Assembly: GCA_934454035.1 (NCBI GenBank) | Contig: CAKSFY010000068.1 | Span: 1-11,083, forward strand | DNA from: an uncultured Clostridia bacterium | GTDB taxonomy: Bacteria > Bacillota > Clostridia > UBA1381 | Direction: 5' to 3' | DNA: 11,083 nucleotides | Shown: positions 5,871-11,083 of the stretch, in pieces | How positions within the stretch are numbered: position 1 is the first letter of the stretch | How the letters are laid out: each line of letters starts with the position of its first letter | Translations under genes and position numbers: made by a program | The notes under the pieces: model-generated | Databases searched by the model: none | Told to the model about the DNA's origin: nothing | What the model saw: only the letters and a program-made list of their open reading frames with translations

Positions 5871-7241
5871 TTATTCGGCTTTTCTTGTGGGATTGAAAAT
5901 ATTTGCAAGCTTTTCCGCAGCTATTTCGTCCGCCGTTTTGATAGCGTGTGCGTATATGTTTCCCGTAGTGGTTGGGGTGGAATGTCCTAACCTTTTCGCC
6001 ACCGTTCGGATATTTGTGCCGCTTGCTATTAAAAGCGTGGCATTTGTATGCCGTAACGAGTGCAGATGAATGTCGGGAAGATTATTCTTTCTGATGAATT
6101 TTTTAAACCAATCCGAAAGCGTGTCGGGGTGCATTGGTGCGCCATATTGCGTAGTGAAGATTTTACCGCTGTTCACCCATTTATCACCCATTGAGAGCCT
6201 TGTTATATTCTGCTCTTTTTGATATAGCTTCAGTAAATCGGTCATTTCCTGCGGTACTTGAATAACCCTCTCCGAAGATTTATTCTTTGTACTGTCGTCA
6301 AATACTCCGTACTCGGGTAAATATAAGCTTGCTTTTGTAATGCTGATAAGGTTGTGCGTAAAGTCTATATCCTGCCATGTCAAACCGCATAATTCACCCC
6401 TGCGCATACCCGAGTATAATAATAGCATGACAGCGGTTTTATATCGGAGCGGCTCAAAATCAAGGCATTTTATAAGCTGTAAGGCTTGAAATTCATCAAG
6501 GTACATTTCTTCATGCCTAATCTTTTTTGGCGGTGCAACTCGTTCACATGGGTTTGAAAAAATCATCTGCCATTGTACGGCGGTCGAAAGCATGGAGGAC
6601 AATAAGGTGTGATATTTTGATATAGTGGTATTTGAAAGCGTGGTATTCCCTACCGGTACAAAAAGCTTGCTGTCCCCTAATGCCTGCATTATCTTATCTG
6701 CTGATTTTTGAGATATGTTTTTGCCTTGCCTGCAACACGTAACGGTATTGCGTGATACCCCTGCAAGGTTTGCCAGCTCCTGAACGCCTATATTTTTTTC
6801 ACTGCGAACTTTTTCGAACTTTTCCGTTGCTTTGTATTTAATGTCTTGTCTGATACCCTCATTTGCAAGATTTGAGTAAAATTCTAAAAGGTGGTGCGGT
6901 TGTATTCGGTCAATCCTTAAATGTCCTAAGGCTGCTTTTATCCGCTCCGTCAGCCGCTTATATTCGGCAACGGTACGAAGCTTTAATTGCTTTTCGGCAT
7001 AGTCGGAAATCCATATATCTATATAATCCGATAATTTGATATTGCCGTCAAGATATACCCCGGAGCGGCATTTTTCTTCAAACAAAACAGCCTGCCGTTC
7101 AAGCTCTTTTTCTATCTGCTTTTTTGTCATGTTCGGAGCGGGTCGCCATGTAAAAGTTTTAGTTATTTGCTCACCCTTTACATTATATCCGCATGATACC
7201 CTTATTTGATAGCTGTTATTTCTCTTCCGGATTGTCGCCAT
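5871..7241 (-). CDS. int: Tyrosine site-specific integrase with an inserted XRE helix-turn-helix domain
   Basis: The 456-residue integrase inserts and excises the element by tyrosine recombination. The order is: an N-terminal AP2-like arm-binding domain (about 1-55), a SAM-like core-binding domain starting near 70, and the catalytic domain (about 245-445). Catalytic residues are visible: Arg280 (SGMRRGEL), Lys319 or Lys321 in the hairpin, His394 and Arg397 (HLHSLRHT), His420 (LGHST) and the nucleophile Tyr430 (NIYAH). The core-binding domain is interrupted at about residues 139-192 (6666-6827) by a complete XRE-type HTH, with VQELANLAGVSRNTVTCCRQGK as its centre; the normal fold resumes at TTISKYHTLLSSMLSTAVQW. 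An in-frame HTH insert is unusual in this family. The start follows AAAGGAG with nine bases of spacing and overlaps the repressor gene by 26 bp, suggesting translational coupling. It ends just before a strong terminator. Confidence 0.95.
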   Translation of the reverse strand: MATIRKRNNSYQIRVSCGYNVKGEQITKTFTWRPAPNMTKKQIEKELERQAVLFEEKCRSGVYLDGNIKLSDYIDIWISDYAEKQLKLRTVAEYKRLTERIKAALGHLRIDRIQPHHLLEFYSNLANEGIRQDIKYKATEKFEKVRSEKNIGVQELANLAGVSRNTVTCCRQGKNISQKSADKIMQALGDSKLFVPVGNTTLSNTTISKYHTLLSSMLSTAVQWQMIFSNPCERVAPPKKIRHEEMYLDEFQALQLIKCLDFEPLRYKTAVMLLLYSGMRRGELCGLTWQDIDFTHNLISITKASLYLPEYGVFDDSTKNKSSERVIQVPQEMTDLLKLYQKEQNITRLSMGDKWVNSGKIFTTQYGAPMHPDTLSDWFKKFIRKNNLPDIHLHSLRHTNATLLIASGTNIRTVAKRLGHSTPTTTGNIYAHAIKTADEIAAEKLANIFNPTRKAE

Positions 7242-8076
7242 GTGTTTCAGCTCCTTTCTTTTTCTTATATTCTATCAATTTGTTCAAAACAAAATCTATA
7301 CTGCCTTGCCGCTTAAAACTTTCTTCCTGATATTCCTCTATTTCTTTTTGCAATTGTCTTTCTTCTTCTTCAATATCTATATCTTCCGCGAAATCTTCCC
7401 AACTATCGTATTCTTGATATACATCATATAAATCTTCATCAAAAATTCCATAAAAATCTCTTGACTCCTCTCTACATTTTTCAGTATCTATTGCCATTGA
7501 AAGATATTCTAGGCAAAGCTCTGTTTTTTTATTAGCTTCATTCTCAATATCTGTTTTAAATTCACTTTTTAATCGTGGCAATTCTTCAATAATGTCAGCA
7601 AATGCAATTTTTGAATCTTGAAAACTATATCTTAGTGGTACACGTTTATAATTTTCATCAGTTGCAATAAGTTCTTCTGTTGTCCTTACTACAATATAAT
7701 TTGTAAGTAGCTTATAAAAGTTATAACTTTTTTTCGAAAGCAAAAAACGGGTTAAATATTCCGAAAAAACGTTTTTTACATAATAACGAATAACGCGGAC
7801 CGACTGCTCCTTTAATCCCATATAATTGCATACAGCTTTTAAATCCGTATCTATTGTCTCAACTTCTGTTCTCCCTAACAGATAATCGGTAGAAACATTA
7901 AAAAAATCAGCTATTTTAATTATTTGGTCAATGTTTGGTATCCTTGCCCCTGTCACATAATATGAGATTGTATTTGCAGTTACATTCAAAAACTCCGCAA
8001 GGTCTTTTTGTTTTTTATTTTTCTCTGATAATAGTACGCTTATTCTGTCGCCTATAACATTTTTTGTATCTTTCAT
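7216..8076 (-). CDS. XRE-family repressor of the mobile element
   Basis: This 286-residue protein opens with an XRE helix-turn-helix (residues 7-64: DLAEFLNVTANTISYYVTGARIPNIDQIIKIADFFNVSTDYLLGRT). A short block, LKAVCNYMGLKEQSVRVI, then follows that is common in repressors of Clostridia elements. The remaining 180 residues are not recognised. They contain a markedly acidic stretch (about 215-255, many Glu and Asp, predicted helical) and a basic Lys-rich segment near the C-terminus (YKKKKG). No LexA-type serine peptidase motifs or metallopeptidase HExxH were seen, so induction by RecA-driven self-cleavage is not suggested; an anti-repressor partner would fit a satellite Stl-like role. AAAAGGAG precedes the ATG. 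The gene heads the leftward unit with int and should act at the half-sites in 8095-8178. Confidence 0.85.
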   Translation of the reverse strand: MKDTKNVIGDRISVLLSEKNKKQKDLAEFLNVTANTISYYVTGARIPNIDQIIKIADFFNVSTDYLLGRTEVETIDTDLKAVCNYMGLKEQSVRVIRYYVKNVFSEYLTRFLLSKKSYNFYKLLTNYIVVRTTEELIATDENYKRVPLRYSFQDSKIAFADIIEELPRLKSEFKTDIENEANKKTELCLEYLSMAIDTEKCREESRDFYGIFDEDLYDVYQEYDSWEDFAEDIDIEEEERQLQKEIEEYQEESFKRQGSIDFVLNKLIEYKKKKGAETHGDNPEEK

Positions 8077-8094
8077 AAATAAACACTCCTTTTA

Positions 8095-8108
8095 TAACAA
8101 CATTGTTA
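8095..8108. promoter_or_regulatory. Candidate operator, perfect palindrome TAACAA-CA-TTGTTA
   Basis: Two 6-bp arms with a 2-bp centre lie just upstream of the repressor's ribosome binding site. The same half-site recurs at 8125-8130 (TAACAA) and 8150-8155 (TTGTTA), flanking the rightward promoter. Such arrays are typical targets of XRE repressors and Cro-like proteins. No clean leftward promoter could be picked by eye in this interval. Confidence 0.55.
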
Positions 8109-8135
8109 CTTTGCAAAAATAATATAACAAAAGTG

Positions 8136-8164
8136 TTGACTTTTACTTGTTGTTATGTTATAAT
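8136..8164 (+). promoter_or_regulatory. Predicted sigma-A promoter of the cro-xis-primase operon
   Basis: TTGACT (8136-8141) and TATAAT (8159-8164) are separated by 17 bp, eleven of twelve consensus bases. A TTGTTA half-site lies in the spacer, and a 9-bp inverted repeat begins in the -10 region, so a bound repressor would block polymerase. Confidence 0.85.
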
Positions 8165-8178
8165 ATAAATATAACATA
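8154..8178. promoter_or_regulatory. Inverted repeat across the rightward -10 box
   Basis: TATGTTATA (8154-8162) and TATAACATA (8170-8178) are perfect 9-bp arms around a 7-bp centre. They cover the -10 box and the expected start site of the rightward operon. It is a plausible operator for the XRE repressor or the Cro-like protein, with a sequence related to the TAACAA half-sites. Confidence 0.5.
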
Positions 8179-8225
8179 TATGTGATTAAATGTCAACAAC
8201 AAAATACTTGAAAAGAGGTAAAAAA

Positions 8226-8405
8226 ATGAAAAACTTAGACATCAGACAAGAAGTTAAAGAAAACGGCTTATATTTATGGCAGATTGCGGACAAGCTGAGC
8301 ATTTCGGATAATTGGCTTTCTCGCCTGCTCCGTCACGAACTGTCGGACGAGAAAAAGAGCGAAATCCGCTCCATAATTAAAGAATTGAAAGAGGGCGAAA
8401 GATAA
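8226..8405 (+). CDS. Small Cro-like HTH protein (59 aa)
   Basis: The 59-residue protein contains a compact HTH: GLYLWQIADKLSISDNWLSRLLRHELSDEKKSEIRSIIKELK. Very similar small proteins often lie just right of the divergent promoters of Bacillota phages and integrative elements, where they act, or are assumed to act, as Cro-like switches. The ATG at 8226 is chosen because AAGAGGT stands before it with about six bases of spacing. An in-frame ATG at 8190 would add twelve residues but has no ribosome binding site and lies close to the -10 box. Its TAA shares one base with the ATG of the next gene (TAATG), so the two are probably translationally coupled. Confidence 0.8.
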   Translation: MKNLDIRQEVKENGLYLWQIADKLSISDNWLSRLLRHELSDEKKSEIRSIIKELKEGER

Positions 8406-8644
8406 TGGCATTACCGAGAATGAGAGGAATTAATGAAGCTATTGCAGAAATTAAGGCAGAGGACGAAAACAGCGCGATTACGCCGCATTATTTGCGTAAG
8501 CTTGTAAAGTCTAACGCTATTCCTGTTGTGCGTGCAGGGTCAAAATATCTTGTTAATATGGACGCTCTGGAAAGCTATTTACAAAATCCGACACAAGCAG
8601 AACAATCGGAGCGGAGCGGGACATTAAAAAGGATTGCGGAATAG
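8405..8644 (+). CDS. Excisionase-like HTH (MerR-type) protein
   Basis: The 79-residue product matches the HTH_17/excisionase fold: AITPHYLRKLVKSNAIPVVRAGSKYLVNMDALESYLQ (about residues 24-60), a winged helix in which the wing carries the AGSKYLV strand. Proteins of this size and position usually bend attachment-site DNA and steer the integrase toward excision. A role as activator of the operon (AlpA-like) is also possible. Start and stop of the preceding gene overlap by one base, implying coupled translation. Two overlapping CGGAGCGG octamers encode the SERSG near its C-terminus. Confidence 0.8.
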   Translation: MALPRMRGINEAIAEIKAEDENSAITPHYLRKLVKSNAIPVVRAGSKYLVNMDALESYLQNPTQAEQSERSGTLKRIAE

Positions 8645-8681
8645 CCGAAAATGCTTGATGTAAAGGTGGTGAAATAAACTA

Positions 8682-10871
8682 ATGACAATTCAAGAAGTTA
8701 CATCACGCTTTGAAAGTGTACAAAAGCGCGGAACAAATTCGTATCAATGTAAATGCCCTGCCCATGACGACAATCAGGCGAGCCTTACAATATCCGAAAA
8801 AGACAATAAAATCCTACTGCACTGTCATGCCGGTTGTAATCCCGAGACCATATTGAGCATGGCAGGATTGACTTTCGCCGACTTAGGCTCTGAAAAAGAA
8901 CCCGAACGGAAATCATGGATAGACTATATTGAAAATATGGTAAACAGGAACACCGAAACAAAATTTCATTTCGTAAAAGAATATCTTTATACAGACGAAA
9001 ACGGAAGCTACCAATATAGCAAAATCAGACTTGAAACAATCGGAGCGGACGGCAAAAAGAAAAAAACCTTTCGTTACGGTACAAGAGAAAACGATAAGTT
9101 TATTTTGGGTGGCAAGGGTAATAATACCATATACAATCTGCCGAAAATGCTGAAAACTATAGCAGATGGGAAAACAATATATATTGCAGAGGGCGAAAAG
9201 GACGTTGAAACCCTGTCAAAAATGGGATATATTGCTTGTACGGTCGGTGGTGCTTCTGATTGGAAAGAAGAGTATGCGAAATTTTTCAAAGGGGCGAAAG
9301 TTGTTATATTACCCGATAATGACGAGCCGGGCAAAACATTAGCGACACAAATAAAAAGAGGTATAAAAAACTATGCGTATTGTGTTAAAATTGTAACGAC
9401 TTCTAATATGCAAAAGGGTGACATTACGGATTATATCGAAAAAGAAAAGCATGCAAAGGACGATTTTGAACGGCTTGTAAATAATACTGAATGGCATTAT
9501 AATTTTTGTGATAATAAAGGGAAAGTAAATACAGATTTATTGGCTGATAATTTTTGCAAAAATGAAAAGTTTATACAAATTACAAGGGAAACAGATGATA
9601 AATTCGATATGTATTTTTATAAAAGCGGCGTTTATACTCAACAAGGCAAAAATCAAGTCAAGGGCGAAATAAAAGAGTATATCCCATTAGGACACGCAAC
9701 AGATAAAATGCTGTCAGATACGTTTAATTTGCTCCAAACTTATAAAAGTAATGTATATTCAGCCGAAGCGCTTAACGCAGATACAAATTATATTAATTTA
9801 AAAAATGGACTCTATGATATCATTACAAAAAAATTAATTCCCCATGACAGTAAAATAAAAAGTACGATACAGTTAAAATGTAATTATAACGAAACTGCTC
9901 CGAAACCAAAATTGTTTTTAAAATTTATAGATGATATGTGTACCGATGAAAGCGGAAATATAGACAATGACAAAAAGCTTGTTACTCAAGAATGGCTAGG
10001 TATATCATTATCAAATATAGATATTTCATCACTGAAAAAATGCTTTATACTATATTCAACTAAAGGCAATACCGGCAAGTCTGTGCTTTTAAATATTATA
10101 TCCGGCATGATTGGCGAAAAAAATACGATTAATATCCCGATGCAAAAACTTAATGATAGATTTTCAATGGGTGATGTATATGGAAAAAGACTTATTATAG
10201 TCGGAGACCAAGAAAGCGGCAGTATGAATAATGTGGCTATGTTCAAGCAATTAACCGGGGGCGACTCTATCAGGGTCGAACAAAAAGGAAGAACAAGCTT
10301 TGAGTATCATTTTAAGGGTGGTTTATTAATGGCTTGTAATGATTTACCGCAAATAAAAGACGACAAAGGAGACCATTTGTTTGAAAGAATGCATATTATT
10401 CCGTTGGTGAACTCAATAGCGGAAGAAAAAAGAGATAAAGATTTGTTACAAAAAATAATGCATGACGAAAAAGAGGGCGTTTTCATGTGGGCATTGGAGG
10501 GGTTACACCGATTTATTGACAATGAAAAACGCTTTACCGGCTGCATGGCTTGCACTGATATAATGCAATCATACAGAAGTGAACTTGATACCGCTTATGA
10601 ATTTTTAAACCGGTATTACATATTGACAGGTAAGAATTTAGACAGAATTAAAACAACAGAACTTTTTGAAGATTATGCAAAATGGTGTTTGACGGAAGAA
10701 CGCAATCCGTTAACTAAAAGGAGTTTTAAGGAAAGAATGGGTAAAAATGGTATAACGTGCTCTTCCTTACACGGTTATAGTTATTATAAAGGTATTAAAA
10801 AGAAAGATTTTATTGACATTACAGAAAAAGAAGATTTTGCAGAAAATGTTTTTCAAGAAAAATGCGTATAG
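8682..10871 (+). CDS. Primase-helicase (zinc finger, TOPRIM and SF3 helicase), replication initiator of the element
   Basis: This 729-residue protein likely primes and unwinds the element's own origin. N-terminal zinc finger: Cys23, Cys25, His28, then the CHAGC segment (Cys48, Cys52), as in CPAHDD-type phage primases. TOPRIM (about 164-255): AEGEKD with Glu170, PDNDEPG with Asp212 and Asp214, and GDITDY. An SF3/D5-type helicase follows (about 440-580): Walker A GNTGKS (462-467), Walker B RLIIVGDQE, sensor Asn553 in LLMACNDLP, and a likely arginine finger, Arg569 in LFERM. The C-terminal 120 residues look like a winged-helix origin-binding region (RIKTTELFEDYAKWC), as in P4 alpha and SaPI Rep. 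SaPIs usually split Pri and Rep into two genes; here they are one chain. AAAGGTGGTGA lies nine bases before the ATG. A predicted iteron origin begins a few bases after the stop. Confidence 0.92.
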   Translation: MTIQEVTSRFESVQKRGTNSYQCKCPAHDDNQASLTISEKDNKILLHCHAGCNPETILSMAGLTFADLGSEKEPERKSWIDYIENMVNRNTETKFHFVKEYLYTDENGSYQYSKIRLETIGADGKKKKTFRYGTRENDKFILGGKGNNTIYNLPKMLKTIADGKTIYIAEGEKDVETLSKMGYIACTVGGASDWKEEYAKFFKGAKVVILPDNDEPGKTLATQIKRGIKNYAYCVKIVTTSNMQKGDITDYIEKEKHAKDDFERLVNNTEWHYNFCDNKGKVNTDLLADNFCKNEKFIQITRETDDKFDMYFYKSGVYTQQGKNQVKGEIKEYIPLGHATDKMLSDTFNLLQTYKSNVYSAEALNADTNYINLKNGLYDIITKKLIPHDSKIKSTIQLKCNYNETAPKPKLFLKFIDDMCTDESGNIDNDKKLVTQEWLGISLSNIDISSLKKCFILYSTKGNTGKSVLLNIISGMIGEKNTINIPMQKLNDRFSMGDVYGKRLIIVGDQESGSMNNVAMFKQLTGGDSIRVEQKGRTSFEYHFKGGLLMACNDLPQIKDDKGDHLFERMHIIPLVNSIAEEKRDKDLLQKIMHDEKEGVFMWALEGLHRFIDNEKRFTGCMACTDIMQSYRSELDTAYEFLNRYYILTGKNLDRIKTTELFEDYAKWCLTEERNPLTKRSFKERMGKNGITCSSLHGYSYYKGIKKKDFIDITEKEDFAENVFQEKCV

Positions 10872-10875
10872 CGTC

Positions 10876-11069
10876 GGGTGAGTTTTTGGGGCGTTTAGGT
10901 GACTGCCAGGTGACTGTTAGGTGAATTTTTCAACCGCTGTAAACCGCACGGTTGAGCCATAGGTGACTTAGGTGACTTTAATATTATATATCTAAAAATA
11001 AAAAAATATATAATAATATATATAATATATAATAAAAAAACTTAAAAAATAATCCACCTAATTCACCCC
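10876..11069 (+). repeat. Iteron-like AGGTGACT array with AT-rich tract: candidate replication origin
   Basis: There is no gene in this final 212-base stretch. AGGTGACT occurs at 10897-10904, 10908-10915, 10961-10968 and 10970-10977, with AGGTGAAT at 10919-10926 and a degenerate GGGTGAG at 10876-10882. The first three are spaced exactly 11 bp apart, placing them on one helix face. Bases 10979-11048 are almost pure A and T, a likely unwinding element. Beyond it, CCACCTA (11054-11060) and ATTCACC (11061-11067) are inverted partial copies. Repeats flanking an AT-rich tract directly after the initiator gene match the plan of SaPI-type origins. Confidence 0.7.
10930..10955. repeat. Hairpin within the candidate origin
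   Basis: TCAACCG (10930-10936) pairs perfectly with CGGTTGA (10949-10955) around a 12-base loop. It sits between the two groups of AGGTGACT repeats and lacks a T run, so it is not taken as a terminator. It may be a structural part of the origin. Confidence 0.55.
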
Positions 11070-11083
11070 GTGCCTTAAAAGTG

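Larger units (their letters stand above)
5836..9048. repeat. Dispersed octamer CGGAGCGG, nine copies
   Basis: Plus-strand copies start at 5836, 6445, 7071, 7134, 8607, 8612 (overlapping the previous one) and 9041. Minus-strand copies lie at 5852-5859 and 6942-6949. In the 5.7 kb of flanking chromosome only 1250-1257 and 3316-3323 were found by eye. Coding copies fall in different reading frames (Arg-Ser, Ala-Pro, Glu-Arg, Pro-Leu-Arg, Gly-Ala), so protein constraint does not explain the repetition. Confidence 0.6.
5737..11083. mobile_element. Integrated element at tRNA-Arg (satellite-like or IME), left part only
   Basis: A module of integrase and XRE repressor (leftward) opposes Cro-like, excisionase-like and primase-helicase genes (rightward), followed by a predicted iteron origin, all beside a tRNA 3' end. 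This order resembles Gram-positive phage satellites of the SaPI/PICI type, where int and the master repressor face xis, pri, rep and ori. Integrative mobilizable elements can share the same core. No capsid, terminase, relaxase or resistance gene is in view, and the right end is beyond the window. Confidence 0.8.

Noticed and set aside
7240..7431. 63-residue rightward hydrophobic frame
   Set aside because: It runs antisense to the acidic C-terminal coding region of the repressor; the Phe-rich sequence is the expected complement of Lys/Glu codons.
8190..8405. 71-residue version of the Cro-like protein
   Set aside because: The ATG at 8190 has no ribosome binding site and lies almost at the predicted transcription start; the ATG at 8226 has a good one.
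10897..10977. AGGTGACT repeats as a CRISPR array
   Set aside because: Units are only 8 bp with spacings of 9-11 bp, far too short for CRISPR repeats and spacers, and no cas genes are seen.

Overview
The window looks like an AT-rich chromosome of an anaerobic member of the Bacillota, most likely class Clostridia. The reasons are strong AGGAGG-type ribosome binding sites, near-consensus sigma-A promoters with 17-bp spacers, an oxygen-sensitive glycyl radical enzyme with its activase, and a Clostridia-style XRE/integrase module. The species cannot be named from this sequence.

Left half (1-5735), ordinary chromosome. The window opens inside a gene whose visible part is a beta-helix-like repeat region fused to an AAC(3)-family (Antibiotic_NAT) acyltransferase domain. 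A stem-loop terminator separates it from a leftward SLOG/YpsA-family gene with its own promoter. Next comes a leftward two-gene unit: a radical SAM activase followed, after 17 bp, by a short glycyl radical enzyme (GRE) with an unusual Trp-Gly-Trp radical site. An AraC-family regulator is transcribed divergently from it. The two promoters abut back-to-back in an 87-bp gap (ATG to ATG 106 bp), with -35 boxes that form one inverted repeat. The regulator most likely senses the GRE substrate or a related compound and controls the unit. The GRE's reaction cannot be read from the sequence.

Right half (about 5737 to the end), integrated mobile element, entered from its left end. It lies next to the 3' end of a tRNA-Arg(CCG) gene. 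The order is: tandem 11-bp repeats (possible integrase arm sites), a leftward tyrosine integrase carrying an inserted XRE helix-turn-helix domain, an overlapping leftward XRE repressor, an intergenic region rich in TAACAA/TTGTTA half-sites, and then a rightward operon. That operon encodes a 59-aa Cro-like HTH protein, a 79-aa excisionase-like HTH protein and a 729-aa primase-helicase (zinc finger, TOPRIM and SF3 helicase in one chain). Immediately after it lies an iteron-like array of AGGTGACT repeats, a hairpin and an AT-rich tract, which together look like a replication origin. This layout (int and repressor leftward; Cro, Xis and Pri-Rep rightward, then ori) matches phage satellites of the SaPI/PICI type and also some integrative mobilizable elements. 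The cargo and the right end lie outside the window, so the class is undecided.

The octamer CGGAGCGG recurs nine times between 5836 and 9048, in several reading frames and in a terminator, which suggests a DNA-level signal. It contains AGCGG, the Chi sequence of Bacillus subtilis.
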